From Gnetum montanum (Eukaryota > Streptophyta > Gnetopsida > Gnetales > Gnetaceae): a stretch of 64,000 nucleotides of DNA. Location of the stretch: the NCBI GenBank assembly GCA_015680685.1, contig MNCI01010754.1:323268-387267 (forward strand), written 5' to 3'. A program made the translations under genes and the position numbers. The number at the start of each line of letters is the position of its first letter. Position 1 is the stretch's first letter. The notes beneath the pieces are model-generated. The model was given only the letters and a program-made list of their open reading frames with translations, ran no database searches and had not been told where the DNA came from. This document shows, one piece after another, positions 29,341 through 40,779 of this stretch.

Positions 29341-31134
29341 TTTTGGCCATTTAAATATGTAAAATTAAAATGTATAGCCCACACATTGTAAATTTTATTT
29401 ATGCTATCATGTGGAAGTCAAAATGGTTGAAAATGCTACCAAAAACTAGGATTTTGCTTCATAAGCTAAAAAAAAAATATTGCTCCATATGCTTTAACAA
29501 TGTATGGAACAACATACAAAACTAGAATTCACTCATATGATATAAATTTAACAACAAAATCTTCACACGCTATTCCAACATATGGAGCAGTCTATGGGTA
29601 TAAAAAACCAATTAAAAATACTCACACACTATAGAAGGGTGTTTAGAATTTTTTAGAAATTTGATAGAAATCTAGCAAAAATTAGCTAGAATTAAATTAG
29701 TGAAAAACCAACATGCATGGCTTGTTTAAGCCAAAATGATCAATGTTTGAAGGACTTTTTGGAATCTCTATAATTCTTTGAAGACTTAAAATATATTTTG
29801 AAGAGAAAGAGAATCTAAAAGTTCATAGCCATTTTCAAGAAGAAAATTTTCAAGCACTGAGACATTGTTGTAGTGTATGGCAGCATATTTGGGAGCACTA
29901 TAGGACACATACTGTCCACCCACAAGACAGATTCCCTGCATCATCTTGTAAAAGCCTTGGAATGATTGTAGTTCTACATCTTGTACTTTTTGAACCCTTT
30001 ATTTGTAGTAAGCTAATATTAATTTTACGGTGTTTTTGGAGTATTGTCTCTTTATTTTCTACAGCCTATTTTTGTATAGGATCTATTATCTTCATGTTAT
30101 TTTGCACATTTTTATACATATTTCACATCCATAATAGATCTCCCTAAGTCATCAAGCAATCTACCAAATTGTTTGAGGTGCTCTGGATTCTTTTTCGAGG
30201 CCTGTTGAATTTGAGGTTAAACTATTTTGTGTTGATATTTTTGGATCTCTAACACTAAAGTATTTAGGTGTTACAGACATCACTAGCTATTATTAGATTG
30301 TCATCAAGCTTTACGTGCCATTTTGATGTTTTTTACTACTAATAATAATTTAAGGTTCATCATAGTCATGGTCTCATCATGATTGGATCATGATTTGTCA
30401 CCACTAGTTATGCTCTAATACTAAAGATTATGGTTAGTCACCACTTATCATGGTTGGATCATGGTCTATTACCACTTGTCATGGTTAGGTCATGGACAAC
30501 TAATTCTACTTAGTTTAACTTATTTTGACATTTTAGGTTGTCTTTAACTATGTTGGTTTATTTGGTAAGAACTTAAAATTAATTATATTTTTCATGATTT
30601 TTTTTTATTTTTTGTGTTTATTTTTCATTTATTAGTATTGATCCACCATCAAAATTTGGATTTGTTCATGTTTAAATGTTTATATATTTTCTATTTTTTA
30701 GGAGCTAGTACAAAGTTATGTAGTTGGTTAAAGCTAGGCTATCTAGAGGTGCTTAGTGTTTGATCCCTACAAGTATGCATTATTGTGCCAATCATTATAG
30801 GTTTCTATTTATAGGAGAGGATGATCCATAACTCATTGGTCCTTTATTCAGTTCCTACTAAACATTCAATATAAGTCTTAGATGAGACCTTTGGCACTAG
30901 TAGCTTGGTTTAAGGCTAATCAATAAATTCACATGCATGGTAATTTGCTAGTTTGTTTATGATAAAGCTAGTATATGATGAAAAATTTAATCAAACATGA
31001 ACATAAGGAACAAAAAGACATTAAATAATTTTATCTCTTCTGATTATTCATTCAAAAAATTTCTCAATTATTTTTGAATTAATGAATGGATATCCCAATT
31101 CATCATTTATTTTTGATAGAAAGAATAAACAATT
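29341..31134. other. Repeat-rich spacer, no gene
   Basis: AT-rich sequence without a recognisable frame. At 29480-29600 are inverted CCATATG / CATATGG strings (TGCTCCATATG and CATATGGAGCAG). At 30340-30500 is a cluster of TCATGGTTGGATCATGG motifs that also occurs near 58540-58920 and 63420-64000. Part may be LTR of the interrupted gag element, but no second copy was identified. Confidence 0.4.
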
Positions 31135-31900
31135 GTATTCATTTATCTAAACATATGTATAAACAAAGAACCTACCATTTGGATAGGTTGGAAAACATTA
31201 TGATCATGTACTAATGAGTTGTCTAGTGACATTTTGTAAGTCAAGTATAAGCCCTAGACTTAGGAAGTAGTTCACATATTGTAGTTATGATTTTCACAAA
31301 TATGATTAAGGTCTCTATCTCCTAGGTTTGCATTCTAGCCTTCCATTTCATACCTATAGATTTGGTACATGTTTTAGACCTTCTAAGGTATTTTTGGTTT
31401 CAATAGAAAACCTTAGAAATCTTCTGATATATTTCTTAGCATTCCAGCATTCATCCAAAATTGGAAAAGCAAAGTGTTCATGCAAAGGATGCATTGACTA
31501 TCTTACATCAGTTCATGAGTGCTAATACATCCTCCTTCTAGACTTATTTTGGTCCCTTTTCTTACTTGTCATTGGTCATGCATTTCTAAGATGCCTGGGC
31601 TATGCTAATAGAGCTCCATTGATGCTTGGAAATTAGAAAACCTCTATCATTATGTTGTAAGAACTATAAATACATCAAATAATCTTTCATACTTAACAAC
31701 TTTATTCAAGCATTTTCATTTGGCTTTTGGTATTTGATTTTTTATGAATAGCTCTTCCTTCCTTAGATAAGTTTATTTCTTTCCTTGTGTTATGTGTGTT
31801 TTGTGTCATTACTTTTACAAATGTAGCTAAACTTTATTAGAATGCTACCTTGCTTATGTAGTCCATAATCATTTGTTCAATGCTACCTTGCTTATGTAGC
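31135..31900 (+). repeat. 5' LTR of the split element (approximate ends)
   Basis: Homologous to 50770-51590. TATAAATA at 31665-31672 is preceded by CTCTATCATTATGTTGTAA, as in the other copy. Near its end the string CTACCTTGCTTATGTAG is duplicated (31842 and 31883). Left edge inferred at TGTATTCATT. Confidence 0.55.
31665..31672 (+). promoter_or_regulatory. LTR TATA box
   Basis: ACTATAAATACATC; the other LTR has ACTATAAATTC at 51373. Both are on the plus strand and follow the same conserved string, which fixes transcription direction. Confidence 0.55.
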
Positions 31901-32199
31901 CAAGACCCAATGGAACTCCTATCACTAATGTCATTACTAGGAAAGGCATTGTTAAATTACCTAGAAACACTTGTATATTCTTAATTTTAACATTTATTTA
32001 GATCAAGAATATGTTTATTAGTTTCTTGTGTGCATTTCAAATATAAATTATATGGTAGATATTGACCTATGAAAAGATAACTGAAAGAAGGCAGGATTTT
32101 TTCACGTTTAAGTATTCAAAGGATATAATCTTCGACTAGTTGAATTCACTTATCAATAAGATAAGTAGGGAAGGTGGAGAGATGCTCAAGGATAGTCTT

Positions 32200-33560
32200 C
32201 TAGGGATTCAATCATGGATATATTATATGATCTTAAAGATTCCCTAATTAACTTGATTCTAAATGATGAACATGAATGATACAAAGCTCATGAACCTATG
32301 TATGATGAATATGAGCCTTTATATATGAAAGATATTAAGGGTCAAATGGAAAAAGAGAAGGTTAGCCATATCTTTTCATTTAATCATTCAAATGAAGACT
32401 AGAAAGATAAAGTAGTCGAAGAAAGAAAAATACATTTGGAAAGATCAAGAAGAAGAAAGTCCCATGCATCGCATATAGTGACATAGGGTGTAACTACGTG
32501 CAGAGGTTATAGTTTGTGCAAATTTTAGCATTGCCTACATGTAATCATTGTGTCAACTTATAGTAACTGAGATGCAGCCCAAACTCAAAATGATAAACTT
32601 CTTTCTAAGTTTCAACACTTGCATTTGTCTAGATCTTTTAGTGGTAATGATGATAATCCTTTGTATAATTAGCATGATTATCATGAGCTATTTGAAGCTA
32701 TATAAATTTCAAGGTAGTATGTTCATGATAGTATAATTAAGAAAATCAAAATGACTTATGTATCAACATATAGAAAATATACTAGTGATAATCCCTAGAT
32801 TCACATGTAAGCCTTTTTACAATGTTTACTATCTCCAATGGATTGTGAGCCTACAAAGACATGGTATAAATCCTTACCTCTTAGATCAATTTAGGGATGG
32901 ATAGACATGGTTAAAATATTTTATGCAAATTATCAGGTCTATGCCTAAATTTCAAACATCTAGAAAGAGATGGTCATATAGAGGTAATGATCCTATGATC
33001 ATCTCAACACCACCATGGAGACATACAGAAAAACTCTTCGTCACTATTCAAATCATGGGTTTATCCAAAGAGATAAGTTGATGCATGTTATAGAAGGAAT
33101 AACATAGAAAATAAGAGAGTGTTTCAATATTTATGTGATAGAATAGGTGCATATGAAATTCATGATCTCAAGAAAGAACTTTTAGACAACATAGAGAGTA
33201 TGAAAGGTGAGTTGCATAAGTGATAGTCGAAGGAGGACTAAAATCATGATTCATCATTTAGAAAGGAGACTAAAAACATTGAAACTATTACTAAAACTCC
33301 AACTATATTTTAGGCCATAGCATAAGCTCAAATTAGAATGAAAAAAACCTTGAAAGACATGGCCTACCAAGTGGAGGAACCTTAGGATGCGATTGATAGT
33401 AAGATAACTACTATTTTTAGGCATATTGAGGGTAAGATGGGTGAAGTTGTAATCAAAATAGTTACATCACATGAACATCAAAATTGATATGAAGGCAAGG
33501 ATAAAGGCAAGTTCTCTTGGTCTAAAAGCATCCCTGAAGATCTAAATGAGGCTTCCTCAT
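32200..33560 (+). pseudogene. gag-like relic of the split element
   Basis: Frame fragments read YDEYEPLYMKDIKGQMEKEK (about 32300) and, after breaks, VQAFLQ-type then MDCEPTKTWYKSLPLRSI and GWIDMVKIFYANYQVYA (about 32835-32945). The last piece fits the gag core, where a W-Y/F-x-S-L-P string is followed by W-x-x-F/M-x-x-x-F and a helix. Downstream to 33480 are Lys/Glu-rich helices (LKKELLDNIESMKGELHK). Gag would form the particle. The frame is heavily broken. It ends near the insertion point of the second Tat-like element at 33672. Confidence 0.5.
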
Positions 33561-33672
33561 CATTTAATGATAAGGGCCACTATCTTACATGATTGATGAG
33601 ATGAAATAATCTAGGTTGTCTTTGAGTCCTATATTTATCAAGAGGTAAATAAGAAGCACACCATACCTATAG

Positions 33673-34446
33673 TGAAAAAATTTAGTGTTAGAAGACTGAA
33701 AATCCTAGTGTAATAGCTTTAACCCCAAATATCTAGGGCCTCTGAAAAATGGGATCTGAGGTACCCTAGATGATCTAACAGATCACCCAAGGACTTATGA
33801 AACACAAAATGGGTGTATAAAAAATAAAAATGCAATGTAGATTTGAGATAATAAATGCACTGGATAAGAAAATAAATTAAACTTGCACATAAAACATAAC
33901 TTTAAACTTTATTGTAGAATAAAGTGAATTCAAAAATGTGTATAAGAATGCTTGAGGAGGTAAGGGGATTGACTTTGATGAGCTTGGAATCCATTGCTCC
34001 ATGATTCAGATGCTCCATAACTCTTTAAATTGTGAAAACTTGCTGCAAACTTCACTAGATCTGCAACATTTGTGTTTCAAACGGGATGTAATAATGGGTA
34101 TGGGGGTTCCACACTAGGGATTCAAGAAGTTACATGTATGTATGTTCCACAATGGGGAAATGAAATCCTCATTGTGGGGATGGAATTCACACTATGTTTT
34201 TCCATCCATGTTGAGCATTCCAACTACAATGTTGAAATGCAAGATCCTTGTTGGAGTTGATGCTATGTTGAGATCTTGGCCATGGTAGATCAATGCCGAG
34301 GGGATGATATCCACACTAGGGGGATGACATCCATGATGGGGATAGGTGAGTTATACCCCCATGCATCCATGTTGGAGGTAGGTGTGTTATACCCCCATTC
34401 ATCCACACTAAGGATAGGTGAGTTATACCCCCATGTAGATATCTCA
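33673..34446 (-). repeat. 3' LTR of the second Tat-like element (internally deleted)
   Basis: Aligned with 44226-45192: shared ACTTTAACCC, AATGGGATC, TTTAAACTTTATTRTAGAATAA, CTTGGAATCCATTGCTCCA. After ACATGTATG at about 34140 it lacks roughly 210 bp present in the other copy, including the TATA region. Near the end are three units of about 44 bp (GGTAGGTGAGTTATACCCCC). Confidence 0.75.
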
Positions 34447-36400
34447 ATGTTGGTCTAATTTAGTTTTCCGATTGAATGAGTTGTGTTACTCTCAATGGAC
34501 TTAGTTTTTCCATTGAAGTAGTTATGTTTGATGGACTTAATGGTTTTTCCACTAGATGAGATGTGTTACATTCATTGGGTTTCTTTGCCAAGGTTAGTTC
34601 AATTTATTTTCTCATTGAATAAGATGTGTTGCATTCAATGGTCTTAATGGTGAAGCATGACAATGGAGATGTCATATGACTACAATGCATAAGTCTCAAA
34701 CATTGGTTAAAATTGCTACTTAGGGTAAGGAAGGTTGTATTTAGGCTACATGGTTGGGTTCAAGGAGAGGTAATGGGATGAAAATGACATAAGCACTCTT
34801 GACATGTCAAGACAAGCTCACCAAATCCCATGCATTGAGGTCACATGGTGACTTGCTAACATAATGAGTTACACCTTTGTAATGACTTCAAATTTCATCC
34901 TAAAAGAAAAACTCAAAGAGGATAAGAAAATTGAGCAAAGAAAGCATGTTGTCATATTACAATGCATGTTTCCACATAATAAGATGAGTAAAACTAGGCC
35001 ACCATGGTTACCATTGTTATAACATGGGGAAATCTATGCAATGTGCATAAGATTTATAGAGTTTTGTAGCTTGTTCATTGTGAAAAACAAGGAGAGAGAG
35101 TGTGTATGTGTGTGTAGGCTCACTTATTGTAGATCATCAAAGTTGTTAACATCAATCATTCGTTACAACCTATCAATAATGATAAAAAACACTACAAGCA
35201 AACATGTGAGCATTAGATATAATCAAGGCTATATGATGGACTTAATGTTGCATAACGAGGGTTTGATGAGGTTATGAGTAGGCTTAAGTTCTAGTGAGGA
35301 ACTTGTTCCTATGAATTTTCTTATCATTATCATGGTTTAGATGGAAACTTCAACTAGGGGACCCTTCGTGATGTTTTTGGCTTCAAGGCTAACGGTCATT
35401 GGGCTATATTAGGGTGTTATGGCTATGTAGTGTAATTGTTTCAAGGCTTAATTTTTGGGTACATAAGGTTAACTTGGTCAACATTAAGAGAGTGATTTAC
35501 TAAGGCTTTATGGCTAGTCAAGTTTGCTTCTTCATCCTCCTAGCTCAATTTGGATAACAACATAAGCACATCAAGTGGCACTTGTGTAACAAAATGATAG
35601 AAAATGATAAAACCAAGAAAATAATGCTAACAATAATGTAATATACTATGGTAATAGTGGATAAATTAGACAAAATATTAAAACAAAGGCCATACAAGTA
35701 TCCAAGTAATGTCAACAAAGGCTATAAGGAAATACAAGGTAATGCAAGGCCAAACATGATTCAACATGGTTACACTTTTGTTAATTTTAGGCCTTTGTGG
35801 GACATGGGATTACCAGTTTAAGGCCTTCATGGGCCATAGTTGCATTATGTCAAATGATAGCCAAGAATGCTCAAACCCATCACCTAACACTAATCATAGG
35901 ATGAACAAAGGTAAAATGCAATCATTAAACGTTACAAGGGGTAAGTTGAAGCAAACAGGGTGAAACAAAGGTCAAATGATGCATAATGGGATTAAATAAA
36001 GGCCAAATGATATGAAAATTACATGAAATAAGCTTAAGTAACACTAAACCGTAGTGGGGAAAAATCCAAACAATGTCATATAAAGTAAGTTAGATGACAT
36101 ATGATCCAATGTGGCCAATTAGGGTTTCATTTTTCCATTTTGAGGCCTTGGTGGGTCATGGTAGGGGCATGTTTCACTACTGAGGTCACTGTGAGGCTAA
36201 GGTAAGCTAAAACTTAATAAAGCAACATAATATTAAGTAAAAAAATTGTAAAAATGAAATAAAATTGAGTAAAACAAAGTAAAATATGGTAAACTAGGTG
36301 ACGTCATACACAAACAGTCTTAAATTTAATATATGTTTAACAAGGTATATATACATATATAATATTTTTTTTATTTTTTATTTATTATTGTAGGGGTCTT
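34447..36400. other. Spacer with hairpin motif copies (35780-36200)
   Basis: No gene. First part repeats TTTTCCATTGAA / ATGAGATGTGTTAC strings (34460-34640). Copies of TTTTAGGCCTTTGTGGGACATGG, AGTTTAAGGCCTTCATGGGCC (35810-35840) and TTTTGAGGCCTTGGTGGGTC (36140) are the same motif family that brackets the antisense gene in the 18.4-kb element. A (TG)n run is at 35099-35116. Confidence 0.5.
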
Positions 36401-38420
36401 CCCCCTAGGGATCCTAGTGTTGGGTGGAGAGGAGGGAACAGTGTAAACAACAAGGTTGTAGCAAGGGTGACATGTTGTGGGCCTATGATGCAATGCATAC
36501 AGAGTTGAAGTGGCTAGTATGGTCCTATGTAGGGCTACACAACCCCTATAGGGCCAAAGCGGCCTACAATAAAAAATTTTCTTTTGGTAGAATGTAGGCT
36601 AAGGATGCATGACATTGATGTCCAAAAGTTCATCACTGTAGGGAAAGAAAGCAATGAGAAATTAACTACAAGGTTGTCCAACATTGGTGTGGGTCCTTGT
36701 GAAGATAGCACCAAATGAATGATTGGAACTTTGGCAATGATGACAGTAGGGATGTAGGTAGCTCACTATAGGAGATGGTGCACATGATAATGGGCTAGTT
36801 AGGGATGGTGATGTTTGGGCTATGTAGCAAGGAGTAGGTGGAAAGTTTTCATGTGGAAGAGCAAGGGGTTTGTAGAGGTTAGCAAAAACCCATGGAGGTG
36901 GGTGATGATGTGGAGGATAAGATTATAGTTAGAGACATTGCAACCCTAAGAAGGACTATGCAACCTTAGGTAGGGTGGTGTAGCCTTGTAGGACCACACA
37001 AACCATGAAATAAGGCTATAGACCTTTTCCATGAGGATACAAGAGCATAAGAGTAGGGTTTCATTGGCATTGGAATAGCCACACTAGGCAGGAGCCCCAA
37101 GAGGAAATGTTGGATCACAACATCCATGTTGGTTCCATGCTAACTAGCATGGATGAGCATAAAAGGTAAGGTTTGATCATGAAATTAATGCTAGATCCAT
37201 GCTGAGTAGCATCAATGAGCATGAATGGAAGGTTGGATCATGGCATACATGCTAGATCCATGTTAACCAGCATGGATGAGCATGAAATAAAGGTTGGATC
37301 ATAGCATCTACAATGGATCCACTCTAACTAGTATGGATGAGCATGGAGGAAAGGTTGGATCATGGCATCCATTCTAAATCCATGCTAATCAACATGGATG
37401 AGTGTTAAGGGTTCAACATAGCCTATACAAGCCTACATAGCCCTTGTAGGACCTGCACAGCTTGCAAGCAAGGCTACTAATGAAGCTAAGGTGGTTTGCA
37501 ATAGTTGTGCATGGTTGATACAAAGACTTGTTGATGCCGTGGAAATATCGTGAAGTTGGTTGTATCCCACTCACACTAGATCCATGCTGACTAGCATGGA
37601 TTAAAGGAGGAAGAGTAAAAATTTAGTGGGTAGTAGTGGACAAGGAGTTGTTTAGTTGTGCAATGGTAGATATGCTCAACCACACATCGATGCTACAACA
37701 ACTTCTTGATTTGGGTCAATAGCTTCTTGGTTTTGCTAGTGTTGCCCTATGTAGTGCTATGTGACCCTTGTAGGGCTTGCATGAATCTTTGTAGGGCCAA
37801 CAGGAGCCTTGCCATGTGGCCATTATAATGCAGAAGGGGGGATCAACATTAAGCATAGCATGGCACGGTGCAACAATAGGCAGGCAACCATAGGGGAAAA
37901 GAATAACTACATGTAGTACGGGTTGCATAGGGTTGGGATAGTGGGAACACATATTAGGTTGCATTGGACCAATCATTTGGCCATGCTACATTTGTGAAAC
38001 TACTAGCCAACACCGCAATTGGCCATGGTAGTTGCTTACCCCAAGGGTTAGGGCTACTCTATAAAGATGGTGGGTGTGACAATGAGTGTAGCAATAGATC
38101 ATGGTGGCTAGGATAGTTCTCAATGCATGGAAATGGGTAGTGGGCTGTATAGTGATGAAACAACATAGGGCTATGCCTTAGCCCTAACACACATTAATGT
38201 GGTAGGGCTATGCTACCAACTAACATTCCAACAATAGCTAGTAGTGCACGATAACAGCAGATGGGTGTGATGAGTGGCAAGATGTGCAGTAGGAGACAAA
38301 TCACCCTAGGAGTTGTGTAGTCCTCAATAGGTTAGTGCTACCTAGCCTTCCATCAGAGGACCACAATGTGGTGCTACCTAGCCTAGTTTGGCCAAGCTAG
38401 AAGGTTAATTTTTTTCAAAG
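36400..38420. other. GTAGGGC-rich spacer, no gene
   Basis: Degenerate repeats of CCTTGTAGGGC / TATGTAGGGCTA and the 61-bp hairpin array (see separate entry). Open frames here are short and have no domain features. Confidence 0.4.
37108..37410. repeat. 61-bp tandem array with ATCCATGCT hairpins
   Basis: Five units start at about 37109, 37170, 37231, 37292 and 37352: GGTTGGATCATGGCATCC, then GATCCATGCT and AGCATGGATGAGCATG. The best copy, an outlier at 37580-37601, has perfect 9-bp arms ATCCATGCT / AGCATGGAT around 4 nt. The period is close to 61 bp throughout. Confidence 0.8.
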
Positions 38421-39900
38421 GCCAATAAAAGAATAATATTAATGTTCCCATACAACCTCCCAATACAACTTGTAACTAGCCTCTTGGCAATAAATGTCTA
38501 CCATAATCATATTGTATAAATTTGGCAAGAAAAGTTTAATTCATATAAGCTATGTATCACAATCTTACATGAGTTAAATAATGATGACTAATTGTCACAA
38601 AATAAAATTTATAGATTTTTCATGATTTTATCACTATTTAATGCATTACTAGGAAAGACCTGTAACTTTCTTATGTTTCATGAATGGGAGTCTCCATCGA
38701 TCATTGTACAACTTCTAATGTAGAATCTATATTACTATTAAAAATATATCATCATATTTTGACAACTCATGTTGGACTACCCAATCTCTAAAGTAATCAT
38801 GCAACATTTTCTTCCTTTCTACTTACAACATGACATGGTCTTGGTTTATTGAATCTCTGCAAAATATTTTGAATGCTCAATAATTTGTATTTTATATATG
38901 ATGTATTCATATTTCTTATTAATTGAATCATCTTGGGAATTTCATCCTTTGCAATCCAAACCAAAAAGATGTCATAATTTAGGTTATTTTCATAGGGGTT
39001 GTTATAGTTGTCTTCATTTGACTATAGAGGTCATCAAGTCCATGTATTGTTCATGCAGTTGTATGTTGCATAATGCAACTATGGCCATAGAGATATGGAC
39101 CTTTTGTTATTTTTTTTAATTATTTTCACAGAGTGTGACTATGGCTACATGTTATTTTTATATTTTTATGTTTTATATCCTTCATATAAACATAGATGGT
39201 AAGTATAATAAGGCCATAAACTAAAACTAGTAGGTAAATGTGTGTTATAATGATAATTGTGAACCAAGGTATATGCATATAAGCGAACTCACATATGATG
39301 TTATCAAGTAGATTAGCTATAATGTTGATAGGGATAAAAGGAAGAGCTTGTTATGCTAACCAGTCTTAGACCTAGTAGGCCATAAGGTTGCCATTATTAG
39401 GCCTTAGCAAGTCATAGTGCTAGTTCTAGGCTTTGGCGAGCCATGGTTCATACCTACCTAGCAAGTATGGAATAGTGTTAAAAGGGTGCATAATGATAAT
39501 ACAAACCATGAAACATGGTATAATGTTTGCAAAGGTGAAAAATCTTCTATTAGAAAAAGATAGGATAACATATCCACAATGTATTTATTGCTTGACCTTT
39601 GATAAACTAAAGGGTTTGCTTTGCATGATTACACTCTCATCATGCATCTTGTTTGTGGTGGAAATTGATAGGCATTTTTGTTACTTTCTTCATACCATAG
39701 GTTTGGTTACTTCACCCTCATAATTTTTATTATTTTTGGTTTTACTCTTGGTATTGCCCTAGTTTGAGTTTTGGGAGTCTGCTCTTGAAACTTCACCTCT
39801 GAACCTCAGTCAATTTTGACATAGTTAATTGATAGTAGTGACGTGTTGTCCCCATGGATCACAATTTTTCTACCTTCCTATGGCAAGTGAATCTCCTAAT
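38421..39900. other. AT-rich spacer; hairpin motif at 39340-39450
   Basis: 38.4-39.3 kb is AT-rich with no recognised frame. Just downstream of protease on the minus strand lie three copies of the TTAGGCC...AGTC/GGCC motif (GTCTTAGACCTAGTAGGCC, TTATTAGGCCTTAGC, GTTCTAGGCTTTGGCGAGCC). This is the same position as the 20860-21130 array in the 18.4-kb element. Confidence 0.5.
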
Positions 39901-40260
39901 GTATAGGAGATGAAACTTCCTAAAGCTTCACTAACCATGGCCTTCTTAGGATCAAGTTGAAACTGGGTGTCTCTTCAACTACTAGGAAGTTGGCAAAAGT
40001 TCACTAGCTTTGAAATCCAAAGTGAAGGGACCTCTAACTACTACTCTTGAGCCATTAAATGACCTGAGTGCTAAGGTAGTTGTCACTTGGATATTCTTGG
40101 TTAGGTCTAGCTTATCAATAATGAAATATGGTATCATGTTTGTGGCCACACCATCATCCACATGAACATAGTAAATCTTGTATCTACCAACATGTATGGT
40201 AATAAAGAGAGGAGTAACACTTCTCCATTTCAAGAGTTAAATTTCACTTCACTATCACAA
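39900..40260 (-). pseudogene. Tat-like aspartic protease relic
   Basis: An open 83-codon piece (40233-39982) reads VDDGVATNMIPYFIIDKLDL, then LALRSFNGSRVVVRGPFTLD. It parallels the 18.4-kb element's protease (VHIDDGAATKVIP..., LRSFNGARILVKG). D-D-G-(A/V)-A replaces the usual D-T-G-A in both, so this is a family trait, not decay of one copy. The C-terminal part is broken but is suggested by GDSPIH-like strings near 39900. The enzyme would process Gag. Confidence 0.75.
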
Positions 40261-40779
40261 ATCTTACACATGGGTTGATGGCCATTTTCCTTAAGTGAAG
40301 CTTCCTCAATGATAGAGTAAATCAACTTTATATTGGCTAGCATGTCTTTGCTCACAAGGATAGAGATCAACACTTAAGCTAGTGCATCTCTATGAGTAGG
40401 AGAATTCATGACTAAGTCATGTAGATTTGATGACATGTTCTTTACCTTAAGGGATCATTTTTCTTATTCCATTGTTGCAAGGAAGCTCTTCCCCTCGGCT
40501 TGTGATGTTTTGGACTTAGTAGTTCTAACCTCCTCCATCCTTCCTAGTGTTAGCAACTTAGGTTTCAGCCCATGTGACTTGGCCCCTTTTCCATGGGTGT
40601 GGTAGGTCTTTGTGTAGGTCTTGGTTGATTTCCTTCAATGGGCTTATTGTTTGGTTTGATGATAGGTTTCTTTCGCCATCATTGTGATGATGGTTTCTTT
40701 CTAACCTCTGAGTTATTAGCCACTATAGCTAGGCTTTGGTCATGAATTGTTGTGATCTTACTTGTTGAAGGTGGAGGGA

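Noticed and set aside
37716-37976. 86-codon minus frame with regularly spaced Cys, His, Pro
   Set aside because: Arises from the GTAGGGC repeat; Cys spacing fits no zinc finger.
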